Source: Bacillus rubiinfantis
GTDB taxonomy: Bacteria > Bacillota > Bacilli > Bacillales > Cytobacillaceae
NCBI GenBank assembly: GCA_000752035.1
Contig: CCFE01000031.1
Location: 62,001-126,000, forward strand
Reading direction: 5' to 3'
DNA: 64,000 nucleotides
Of this stretch, positions 36,193 to 44,005 are shown in pieces. The first letter of the stretch is position 1. Each line of letters starts with the position of its first letter. Under the pieces are notes generated by a model, which ran no database searches, was not told the origin of the DNA, and worked only from the letters and a program-made list of their open reading frames with translations. The position numbers and the translations under genes were made by a program.

Positions 36193-37797
36193 TTAAAAGA
36201 CAATCAAACCTCGCTCGTCATACACCGAATCTCCACTATTACCTGAGCCACAGCGAATAGCACGATCAAGTGCCATGATAGTTGCTACCGCCCCATCTAT
36301 TTTTTCTGTACTTTTTTCTTTATCCGGCTTCACGTTGCCAGCCGGATCGGTTTTTATAAAGATGTTGTCCATCATCCAACGAAGCACTGGATGCCCACCG
36401 TGTGCTATTCTTTCTTCTAATGTCAATTTCATCAATTCTTTGGTTGGTGGTGACATATCTTTAAAGCCTTGACCGAAAGGAACGACAGTAAAGCCTAATC
36501 CTTCAAGGTTTTGAACCATTTGAACAGCTCCCCAACGGTCAAACGCAATTTCTCGAATGTTATACTTTTCGCCCAGTTCTTCAATAAACCGCTCTATGTA
36601 GCCGTAATGCACTACATTACCTTCTGTGGTTAGAATATACCCTTGCTTCTCCCAAAGATCGTATTGCACATGGTCTCTTCGGACTCGGAGGTCAATGTTG
36701 TCCTCTGGCATCCAAAAATACGGAAGAACAATGTATTTATCTGTTTCATCCTCCGGCGGGAACACCAACACAAAGGCTGTAATGTCTGTTGTAGAAGATA
36801 GGTCAAGACCTCCATAACATACCCGCCCTTCAAGACTTTCTGGTATAACTGGAAATGCACAGGCATCCCATTTTGCCATTGGCATCCAACGGACAGACTG
36901 TTTAACCCACTGATTCAAGCGCAATTGCCGGAAGCTGTTCTCCTCAGCAGGGTTTTGCTTTGCACTTTCACAAGCAGCTCTCACCTTGTCAATCCCTACC
37001 GTAATTCCTAAGCTTGGATTTGCTTTCTTCCACACTTTTGGATCTGTCCAATCATCCTCTTCTTTAGCACCATAGATTACGGGGTAAAAGGTAGGATCGT
37101 ATTTTCTGCCCTCAATAATATCAACCGCTTTTTGGTGTGTTTCGTAGCAAATACTCTGGGTATCCGTCCCCGCAGTGGTGATAAGAAAATATAGTGGTTG
37201 GGTCCTCGCATCCCCAGATCCTTTCGTCATAACGTCAAATAATTTTCGGTTTGGCTGAGTATGAAGTTCATCAAAAACAACACCATGTATATTGAAGCCG
37301 TGTTTGGAGTAGGCTTCAGCCGACAATACCTGATAGAAGCTGTTGGTCGGCAGGTACACCAATCGCTTAGTTGAAGCCAGCAACTTTACTCGTTTATTCA
37401 GTGCCGGACACATCCGCACCATATCGGCTGCTACTTCAAATACAATTGATGCCTGCTGGCGGTCAGCGGCACAACCGTACACCTCCGCCCGTTCTTCACC
37501 ATCACCGCAAGTGAGGAGAAGTGCAATTGCTGCGGCAAGCTCGCTTTTTCCCATCTTTTTAGGTATCTCTACATAAGCAGTGTTAAACTGCCGATATCCA
37601 TCTGGCTTTAAAATTCCGAATAAATCACGGATTATTTGCTCCTGCCAATCGATAAGTTCAAAAGGCTTACCTGCCCATAAACCTTTCGTATGGGAGAGTG
37701 CTTCGATAAAAGCCACAGCGTAATCAGCAGCATCCTTATCGTAATATGACCCATCAGCTATAAAGGCGGTCGGCTTATATTTCTTCAGTTTCCGCAT
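36193..37797 (-). CDS. terL: Terminase large subunit
   Basis: A 534-residue DNA-packaging motor. The ATPase domain contains the Walker A-like EIPKKMGKSELAA, Walker B VVFDELH and the coupling segment FLITTAGTDTQ. The C-terminal nuclease domain has GGLDLSSTTDITAFVLV (first catalytic Asp), AFDRWGAVQ, and DGAVATIMALDRA with the last Asp. ATG 37797 is preceded by AAAGGGGCGG; an upstream in-frame start at 37827 is weaker. It is separated from terS by about 7.4 kb of modification genes, which is not the usual arrangement. Confidence 0.94.
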   Translation of the reverse strand: MRKLKKYKPTAFIADGSYYDKDAADYAVAFIEALSHTKGLWAGKPFELIDWQEQIIRDLFGILKPDGYRQFNTAYVEIPKKMGKSELAAAIALLLTCGDGEERAEVYGCAADRQQASIVFEVAADMVRMCPALNKRVKLLASTKRLVYLPTNSFYQVLSAEAYSKHGFNIHGVVFDELHTQPNRKLFDVMTKGSGDARTQPLYFLITTAGTDTQSICYETHQKAVDIIEGRKYDPTFYPVIYGAKEEDDWTDPKVWKKANPSLGITVGIDKVRAACESAKQNPAEENSFRQLRLNQWVKQSVRWMPMAKWDACAFPVIPESLEGRVCYGGLDLSSTTDITAFVLVFPPEDETDKYIVLPYFWMPEDNIDLRVRRDHVQYDLWEKQGYILTTEGNVVHYGYIERFIEELGEKYNIREIAFDRWGAVQMVQNLEGLGFTVVPFGQGFKDMSPPTKELMKLTLEERIAHGGHPVLRWMMDNIFIKTDPAGNVKPDKEKSTEKIDGAVATIMALDRAIRCGSGNSGDSVYDERGLIVF

Positions 37798-37824
37798 AAA
37801 CACCGCCCCTTTTATGAAAAAGGA

Positions 37825-37862
37825 CAAAAGAAAAGAGCCTCAATCCTATAGATGAAGCTCTT
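37825..37862 (-). terminator. Intrinsic terminator upstream of terL
   Basis: Minus-strand AAGAGCTTCA pairs with TGAGGCTCTT (37862-37833, one G-U) and is followed by TTCTTTTG. It would end transcripts of the modification block before terL, or act as an attenuator. Confidence 0.65.
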
Positions 37863-37881
37863 CTCCTTATCCTGTTTTTAT

Positions 37882-38070
37882 TTACTTATTTTCATCCACT
37901 TCCCCTGTCAGTATGAAATGAGCATATTCCGCTTTATGGTCTATTAAATAGACTACCAATTCATAAAACCCTCGTTCATTTGCTTCATACTGGACTCGGT
38001 TCACCTCAAACATATTTGTGACTCCACTTTCTCGGATGGAAAGGATTTGTTCCTTGATTATCTCATTCAT
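37882..38070 (-). CDS. DUF5049-like small phage protein
   Basis: 62 residues: IKEQILSIRESGVTNMF, NRVQYEANERGFYELVVYL, and EYAHFILTGE. I recognise this as the DUF5049-type pattern common in prophages of Firmicutes; its function is unknown. It overlaps the end of the cyclotransferase gene by 8 bp, so it belongs to the same transcript. Confidence 0.65.
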   Translation of the reverse strand: MNEIIKEQILSIRESGVTNMFEVNRVQYEANERGFYELVVYLIDHKAEYAHFILTGEVDENK

Positions 38071-38521
38071 TGGCTACCTCCTCCGATTCTACTGAATCGG
38101 TTGTTGCTTTGCGCAGGATTTCCACATCGAAGCATGCACTCTTATAGCCTTCTAAAATTGTACTGTAGTAATAACAGCTTGGCTGTCCAAGCGGTCTCCC
38201 GTCATTCATGATGTAGACCATCGCCTTGACAGTTTTACCGTCTAATTTCACTTTTACAGTTTCCTTGCGATAAAGGAATGGCCATCCCTCGTAGCGGTCA
38301 AGTGCCGCCTCATCAGCAGGTGTGATTTCCCACACCAATACGGGTACGTTGTTACCCTTAAAAGGCTCAATGGTCGCCACAGCGCCCGCGTGTGCCCCTC
38401 TAAATAACAAGCGATGGTCATTGATTTGACTTGCGCCTACCACCTTCGCTGTGGGGCATCTGTTGGCCATTTGCTCCAGATTAAGGTTGGAGCCATAGGC
38501 AAGATATAATTTACTATTCAT
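38063..38521 (-). CDS. Gamma-glutamylcyclotransferase-fold protein
   Basis: 152 residues of the GGCT/AIG2-like fold, enzymes that release 5-oxoproline from gamma-glutamyl-amine compounds. The substrate-binding loop YLAYGSNLN (residues 5-13) is intact and the catalytic Glu is probably in DRYEGWPFLYR. The second half KTVKAMVYIMNDG is typical. AAGGAGG before ATG 38521 sets the start. It lies directly after the amidoligase gene, and such pairs have been described as ligation/cleavage couples. Confidence 0.85.
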   Translation of the reverse strand: MNSKLYLAYGSNLNLEQMANRCPTAKVVGASQINDHRLLFRGAHAGAVATIEPFKGNNVPVLVWEITPADEAALDRYEGWPFLYRKETVKVKLDGKTVKAMVYIMNDGRPLGQPSCYYYSTILEGYKSACFDVEILRKATTDSVESEEVANE

Positions 38522-38559
38522 TGTCATCCTCCTTCTTAGCTTTGGGGGTTAAAGGCATT

Positions 38560-39459
38560 TCAGGCCGCCCGAAACCGCCATGCAGCTGAACCCGAAAGTG
38601 CTGCGGTTAAATGTTCTCTGCAGTTTGCAAATTCGTCGCCGATAAAACCAATACGGTTTAGGTAGGTTCTCATGGCAAATTTCTCGTTCTCCACCTGGGG
38701 TTTCCTTGCCGATGCACACCTTTGTGTTAAGGCTTGGTGGTTAATGGCAAGTGATAGAACAATGTAGCTTCTTATCTTTCCAGCATGAAGCTCGCTGTTA
38801 AACCCTCGAAGTTCAACTGTATGGTTTCCAGTAAAAAAGCTGTGAAGGTTGAGGAAGTGGTAGCGGCTATTGTGATAGTGGGTGCTTCTGCTTTCGCTGT
38901 AGCCCTCGTACCAAATATCCTCAATTTCTCTCAAAGTTTTAGGCTTCTTGCGGTTCATTTTCTCAACCAAAATGCTGTCCATCCTTTTGCAGTAGTTCAT
39001 TCTCTGCGGTGCAATTTGAAGTGCTTTGTAAAATAAGTCGTTCTTGCTTGCGATGATATTTACAAAGTTTCGAATACTTCTCGGTGTATGCTCAGCACCG
39101 TCTAGATGAATGTGAATGCCGCAAGATGTATTTGTAAAGGCTCCAGCTTTGCGTAGCTTTCTCACCAACTCCTGTAATGTTTCAATGTCCTCTTGGTAGG
39201 TAAGGATGGGGCTGACCAACTCAACGCTGTACTCCCTGCCAGCGGCTACCTTTCTTCCGCCTTCTTTTCTTTGGCAGTAGATGCTCCCGTCACTCATGAA
39301 CTTCCATACCCGACCGTCCGGTGTTTTTACCTTCTTGGTGTCGTAGTAAGTACCTCCTTCACTGTAAGTCCCTTGCAAAAATTCTGCTGCAACCTTTGCT
39401 GCTTTTTCCCTTGTGATTCCTGTGAACTCAATTTCAATTCCAAACTTGGCGTTTAGCAT
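38560..39459 (-). CDS. Amidoligase family enzyme
   Basis: A 299-residue COOH-NH2 ligase of the amidoligase_2 type (glutamine-synthetase-like fold). FGIEIEFTGITREKA carries the acidic metal residues, then REYSVELVSPIL, SCGIHIHLDGAEHTPRS (His pair) and HTVELRGFNSELHAGKI. Such enzymes form amide bonds between small amines and carboxylates or proteins. The last about 45 residues (VENEKFAMRTYLNRIGFIG, then LSGSAAW) are not part of the fold and are shared with the neighbouring gene at 39819-40511. GAAGGAGCGAG precedes the ATG. Confidence 0.85.
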   Translation of the reverse strand: MLNAKFGIEIEFTGITREKAAKVAAEFLQGTYSEGGTYYDTKKVKTPDGRVWKFMSDGSIYCQRKEGGRKVAAGREYSVELVSPILTYQEDIETLQELVRKLRKAGAFTNTSCGIHIHLDGAEHTPRSIRNFVNIIASKNDLFYKALQIAPQRMNYCKRMDSILVEKMNRKKPKTLREIEDIWYEGYSESRSTHYHNSRYHFLNLHSFFTGNHTVELRGFNSELHAGKIRSYIVLSLAINHQALTQRCASARKPQVENEKFAMRTYLNRIGFIGDEFANCREHLTAALSGSAAWRFRAA

Positions 39460-39490
39460 TTTTCTCGCTCCTTCTAAAGTGTGTGTGTCC

Positions 39491-39520
39491 TTTCGGCATG
39501 TACATATATCACTCTAAAAG
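39491..39520 (-). promoter_or_regulatory. Twin upstream element, copy 1 (amidoligase gene)
   Basis: A 30-bp sequence that matches copy 2 (40531-40560) at 28 positions. On the minus strand it places TTTTAGAGTG before ATATAT, with a TTGCTA about 18 bp upstream as possible -35. It lies 32-61 bp before the amidoligase start. Confidence 0.65.
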
Positions 39521-39594
39521 GCTTTTATAGCAAGACAATTCCGCAATATAAATCTACATATTTACTGCCACATTTGGCTTAAATTGTGTATATT

Positions 39595-39822
39595 TTACTC
39601 TTCGATTTTCTTGCATAAATCCTCACCAAATGCCACTCCAAGGGAGCCACCGGAATCCCAACTGACATGAATCGTTCCTATGTCATCAACACTAGTAACC
39701 GTACCTTTCGCTCCAGGCTGAAGTTTGGTATAAGGGTCGTTCATTTTAAGTAGCATTACACGTGTTCCTAGAGTGTAATAGCTTCTAAGTTGCTTTAACA
39801 TTTCTGGGTGAATGATATTCAT
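39595..39822 (-). CDS. DUF4314-like small protein
   Basis: 75 residues with a compact beta pattern: YYTLGTRVMLLKMNDPYTKL, PGAKGTVTSVDDIGTIHV, SWDSGGSLGVAFGED. This SH3-like DUF4314 pattern occurs in prophages; the function is unknown. The ATG follows AGGAGGTGAGTGAACA and overlaps the stop of the upstream gene by 4 bp. Confidence 0.7.
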   Translation of the reverse strand: MNIIHPEMLKQLRSYYTLGTRVMLLKMNDPYTKLQPGAKGTVTSVDDIGTIHVSWDSGGSLGVAFGEDLCKKIEE

Positions 39823-40511
39823 TGTTCACTCACCTCCTGCTTGGCCGTTCCGCTTTTGAAAGCGGAGCTACCTGAAAGCTTGGAGAGGAGAATCTTTCGT
39901 TCTATCTTATATTCTGGGCCGATAAAACCAAGCCTTAGAAGGAAGCAACGGAAAGCGTACTTTTCATTCTCTACTGATTTCTCGGTGGAATTGACACGGG
40001 TCTGTTTTTTCGCCATTTCGCAAAGTGCCGTGACAAAATGGGTGTATGCCTTAACCTCTTCTGAGGAGCACTCACCTTGAAACCAAGGGAAGGCGACATA
40101 TTCCTCATCTTCAATTATGGGAATGGAATCCGTATCAAGTGCTTTCTTTATAAGAGCTGCTTTGCTCTCTACTAATCCTTTTAGGTTCTCGAGTGCCGTG
40201 TCGGTAAAATCTGCCCGTGGCATTTGAATTATCAAACTGGTAGATTCTTCAGTTTCATCCGCTTCTGCTTTCGAAGGTGGTGTGTCAAATTCTTCTGAAA
40301 TTGCTTTGAAGTCGTGAAGTCCCAATAGATTATCGACCAATTCCTTATTATCTGGTCCACTTAGAACTCCGTTTTTGTTAACATTGTAGTCTGCCATCTC
40401 ATATGCAAATGTAGGTGCTCCGAGATATTTTACAGGGGCATTTAGTTGTTGACTGATTGCGTTAACCAGTGCTTTTCTTTTTGGTCCTGTAACATTATAG
40501 TTAATCTGCAT
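39819..40511 (-). CDS. Phage protein sharing its C-terminal domain with the amidoligase
   Basis: 230 residues, similar to phage proteins often labelled virulence-related. Residues 1-80 (YNVTGPKRKALVNAISQQLN, FAYEMADYNVNKNGVLSGP) and a middle helical part have no recognised motif. The last about 45 (VENEKYAFRCFLLRLGFIG, RKILLSKLSGSSAFK) align with the amidoligase tail. The upstream region carries copy 2 of the 30-bp element. Start 40511 has AAAGGCGG seven bases upstream; an in-frame ATG at 40517 is too close to that site. Confidence 0.65.
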   Translation of the reverse strand: MQINYNVTGPKRKALVNAISQQLNAPVKYLGAPTFAYEMADYNVNKNGVLSGPDNKELVDNLLGLHDFKAISEEFDTPPSKAEADETEESTSLIIQMPRADFTDTALENLKGLVESKAALIKKALDTDSIPIIEDEEYVAFPWFQGECSSEEVKAYTHFVTALCEMAKKQTRVNSTEKSVENEKYAFRCFLLRLGFIGPEYKIERKILLSKLSGSSAFKSGTAKQEVSEQ

Positions 40512-40530
40512 TTTCATACCGCCTTTCTAT

Positions 40531-40560
40531 TTTCGGTACGTACATATATCACTCTAAAAG
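40531..40560 (-). promoter_or_regulatory. Twin upstream element, copy 2
   Basis: Matches 39491-39520 at 28 of 30 positions. Minus-strand TTGATA about 18 bp before ATATAT suggests a promoter. Located 20-50 bp before the start at 40511. Confidence 0.65.
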
Positions 40561-40611
40561 CTGTTAATATCAAGTCATTTAGAGCATCTTTCTGTAGAAA
40601 ATACTGTTTCA

Positions 40612-42771
40612 TTAATCGGCGGTATTTTGTGTAGATAACACAATGCCAGTCAGCACAAAACAAACGCATGGAAGTGCTACGCCATTACCCCACATTTTGT
40701 ATTCGGCTGCATCGGAATGAGGATTGTTAAGCCATTTTATAATCTGATTTCTTGTTTTTGGCTTTTTGCTTTTACCTATAATTTTGCGGTGAGTTTCCCA
40801 AACCTCCGTCCAGAATGAGATTTCATCTTCTGTAGGATTTTCTGTATCAAGATCGTCGCACCAATCATCGGGAAAACCTTGCAATCTTGCACATTCCGTT
40901 GGTGTAAGCCTTCGAACAATATAGTCCGGCTCAACCAATCCATTTTGATAGCCTGGATTGGTACCATTGATAATCGTATTTGATGTACCGTCCTGTCTGT
41001 AGCATTGACTTTCAGCTTTCATCTGAGGATAAAACGAAGCTGGGTGCGCCACTGCTCCAGGACCTTTTGCTGTGAGCGTAGGTTGCTGTTCTTCATCTAC
41101 AGTAGGTTTATATAGAGCATTCCTTCCTTGATTAAAAGCCGCCCTATCAATACCGTAACAAGGCTGAGTCACAACAGGGGCATCCTTATAATCTCTCGAC
41201 AATAGAGTAGGTGCTTTATCTTCTTCAACCTGTGCATAGGCTCCGGTAGTCATGGCATAGGCAACAGCATGACGATCAGCGGTATTAAGCGTAAAAGAAA
41301 CATCTTCATCTATACCGCTTCCTTGGGGACCGTTTTTATCCTCTCTTCCAATCATCGAGCCTTGCAGAGCAACCACTGCAATACCACCTTGATTACATCC
41401 CGGATTTCCCCCATTGGCATCAATGGTCCGAGAAGTATCCGCTTCATATATACCGCTATGCGGATTGCTAGACTGCATGGAATTGCTTTTATCAGAACAG
41501 ATGCCATATGCGGTGGGCACAAAAACAGTCTGATCATTATTGCATCCAAGAGTTGCAGACTTGTCATCCTGTATCAATGCACCCTTGCCACCGCCTTCAC
41601 AGCCGGAGCGGATTTTTAACGTTTTAGGAGTGCTCATGACAAGGGGGACATTCCCTCCACCAGTTCCCATACGAGAGGTAAGCGTCTGTACTTTATTATC
41701 CTCTGAGAGTTTTACACGGCTATCAGTTGGATAGTTTTCTATTACAACAGCTGTTTGATTATCTCCCATGCTTGCACGAAGTGATCCACTTAAATTTTCA
41801 TCTGTATGACCACCAATACGTGAAACCGCACCTGGTTCAAAGGACATGACTGTACCTGGAACAACAACTGCTCTAAGGGTAGGGGAGCGTTCTTCCTCAT
41901 ATCCTACACTTCTACTCTTGGCACTGTGTTCGGTGCAAAATCCGCTTGACTGCATTACGCAAGGCTGATGGCCATGTTCCTCTGCTCGAAGTGTTGCTGT
42001 AATATCCTTCGAAACAGACATCACTCTTCCGCCTTGGTCATTTAGGCAAGTTATGCTATCGCCTGTTTTTCCAGTGCAGTTTTTAGCATTGTCGGCAGTT
42101 CTTTGCCACGGGCTGCCGCTCGGCGTAATATTCCTTGGCATGCCTTCGGACTCAAATAGTATTTCTCCGGCACTTCTGTCTGCAAAATCTGCGACAAGGT
42201 AGATTCTACGACGACGTTGGGGGACTCCGAAATATTGCGCATCGATAGTTCGGTAAGCCACACTCCATCCGTCTCCCATATAGATGTCTGCGTAAGGCCA
42301 TCGTCCTTTTTCAGGTAAAGGCACCGAGGCGTTCGGCTCTTTGACACTGATGACCGTTTCGAGGACTGCCTTGAAGTCTTCTCCTTTATTTGACGAGAAT
42401 GCGCCGGGGACATTTTCCCAGACTGCGTACCTTGGATATTGTCCATTGGTCTTACACCTCATTTCTTTAATAATTCGGATTGCTTCATAAAAAAGGACGG
42501 ATTGCTCTCCATCCAGACCGGCTCTTTTACCCGCCACACTCATATCCGTGCAGGGAGAGCCAAAAGTTATGATATCTACAGGTGGAAGCTCCGCACCATT
42601 CAATTTGTTTATATCCCCATAATGCTTCATCTGAGGGATGCGTTTAGTCGTAACCCGTATAGGAAACGGCTCAATTTCAGATGCCCATAACGGTTCGATG
42701 CCACAAAGCAAACCACCTAAAGGAAAACCACCACTGCCATCAAAGAGGGAACCAAGTGTCAATTTACTCAT
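40612..42771 (-). CDS. DNA (cytosine-5) methyltransferase with a long repeat-rich target region
   Basis: A 719-residue phage C5 methyltransferase. Motif I GSLFDGSGGFPLGG, motif IV GSPCTDMS with nucleophile Cys74, motif VI WENVPGA (119-123), motif VIII FGVPQRRRRIYLV (about 181-193), and late motifs RRLTPTECARLQGFPDDW and WGNGVALPCV are in order. Between about 205 and 625 lie nine or so diverged repeats, each with a PTLxx/ATLxx core followed by a Val-Val strand (SPTLRAVVVPG, APTLLSRDYKDAPVV). This replaces the usual target-recognition domain and may recognise several sites. Start 42771 is nine bases after CGGAGG. Confidence 0.88.
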   Translation of the reverse strand: MSKLTLGSLFDGSGGFPLGGLLCGIEPLWASEIEPFPIRVTTKRIPQMKHYGDINKLNGAELPPVDIITFGSPCTDMSVAGKRAGLDGEQSVLFYEAIRIIKEMRCKTNGQYPRYAVWENVPGAFSSNKGEDFKAVLETVISVKEPNASVPLPEKGRWPYADIYMGDGWSVAYRTIDAQYFGVPQRRRRIYLVADFADRSAGEILFESEGMPRNITPSGSPWQRTADNAKNCTGKTGDSITCLNDQGGRVMSVSKDITATLRAEEHGHQPCVMQSSGFCTEHSAKSRSVGYEEERSPTLRAVVVPGTVMSFEPGAVSRIGGHTDENLSGSLRASMGDNQTAVVIENYPTDSRVKLSEDNKVQTLTSRMGTGGGNVPLVMSTPKTLKIRSGCEGGGKGALIQDDKSATLGCNNDQTVFVPTAYGICSDKSNSMQSSNPHSGIYEADTSRTIDANGGNPGCNQGGIAVVALQGSMIGREDKNGPQGSGIDEDVSFTLNTADRHAVAYAMTTGAYAQVEEDKAPTLLSRDYKDAPVVTQPCYGIDRAAFNQGRNALYKPTVDEEQQPTLTAKGPGAVAHPASFYPQMKAESQCYRQDGTSNTIINGTNPGYQNGLVEPDYIVRRLTPTECARLQGFPDDWCDDLDTENPTEDEISFWTEVWETHRKIIGKSKKPKTRNQIIKWLNNPHSDAAEYKMWGNGVALPCVCFVLTGIVLSTQNTAD

Positions 42772-44005
42772 CCTCATTCACCTCCGGTAGGTCACAATAT
42801 CTGAATTTCGAACCATCTCTTAAAAGAAACACACCATCAGAATTTCCGACTTGCTCAATATACCTTTTCACGATGACATCGCAGTACTTTTCATCCAGTT
42901 CAATGGTGTAACAAATTCTATCTGTCTGCTCACAGGCAATCAGTGTACTTCCTGAACCTCCAAAGGGATCAAGCACAATACAGTTACTAAGGCTCGAATT
43001 CATAATGGGGTATGCCACAAGTGCCACTGGTTTCATGGTTGGGTGGTCGCTATTTTTCTTTGGTTTCTCAAACTCCCAGATGGTGGTCTGCTTGCGGTCT
43101 GAATACCAGAGATGCTTGCCTTTCTTTTTCCATCCAAAGAGTACCGGTTCATGTTGCCATTGATAAGGAGAGCGACCGAGAACAAGGGACTGCTTTTTCC
43201 ATATACAAGTACCAGAAAGATAAAATCCTGCATCGGAGAATGCTCTTCTAAAATTGAGTCCTTCCGTATCAGCATGGAATACATAAATAGAAGCATCCTT
43301 TGCCATCGCTTCCTCGGTGTTTTGAAATGCCGCAAGCAGGAAATCATAGAACGCTTCATTAGCCATGTTGTCATTTTTGATTTTTCCAGCAGTGCCTTCA
43401 TAGTTGACGTTATATGGAGGGTCCGTAACTACCAGATTGGCAGCTTTCCCATCCATTAAGACATCAAAGGTGTCTTTCTTTGTACTGTCTCCGCAGACTA
43501 ATCGATGCTGTCCAAGTATCCAAACATCCCCTAAATGCGAAACAGCGGGCTTTTTCAGCTCGCTGTCTACATCGAAATCATCTTCTTTTATATTATCCTT
43601 AAGGGAATCTTTGAAAAGATCCTCCAACTCTCCTGGGTCAAATCCTGTAAGAGAAACATCAAAATCAGAGGCATTTAGGTCTGTAATGAGAAGTGCCAAT
43701 TTATCTTTATCCCAATCGCCACTTATTTTATTTAGTGCAATGTTCAGGGCCTTTTCCTTTTGCTCATCCATTTCGACAACTACGCATTCTATTTCATCCA
43801 TGCCCATACTCAGCAGGACTTTCAAGCGTTGATGCCCTCCGATAACTCTGCCTGTGGTCTTATTCCATATAACGGGTTCTACATATCCAAACTCCTCAAG
43901 TGAGCGTTTAAGTTTCTCATATTCCGGATCACCAGGTTTTAAATCCTTCCTTGGGTTATATTCAGCGGGGATGAGTTGTTTCGTTTTAATCTTCTCTATC
44001 AACAT
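42764..44005 (-). CDS. ParB-like domain / N4-N6 DNA methyltransferase
   Basis: A 413-residue beta-class methyltransferase. Residues 1-100 are a ParB/Sulfiredoxin-like domain (AEYNPRKDL, GHQRLKVLL). The catalytic motif DPPY is at 195-198, followed by the middle domain and then FGGSGSTLIACE near the C-terminus, the SAM-binding motif, a circularly ordered arrangement with DPPY first. It methylates adenine-N6 or cytosine-N4. It overlaps metK at its 5' end by 20 bp and the C5 methyltransferase by 8 bp, so the three are tightly coupled. Start 44005 follows AAAGGCGGTGG. Confidence 0.9.
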   Translation of the reverse strand: MLIEKIKTKQLIPAEYNPRKDLKPGDPEYEKLKRSLEEFGYVEPVIWNKTTGRVIGGHQRLKVLLSMGMDEIECVVVEMDEQKEKALNIALNKISGDWDKDKLALLITDLNASDFDVSLTGFDPGELEDLFKDSLKDNIKEDDFDVDSELKKPAVSHLGDVWILGQHRLVCGDSTKKDTFDVLMDGKAANLVVTDPPYNVNYEGTAGKIKNDNMANEAFYDFLLAAFQNTEEAMAKDASIYVFHADTEGLNFRRAFSDAGFYLSGTCIWKKQSLVLGRSPYQWQHEPVLFGWKKKGKHLWYSDRKQTTIWEFEKPKKNSDHPTMKPVALVAYPIMNSSLSNCIVLDPFGGSGSTLIACEQTDRICYTIELDEKYCDVIVKRYIEQVGNSDGVFLLRDGSKFRYCDLPEVNEDE

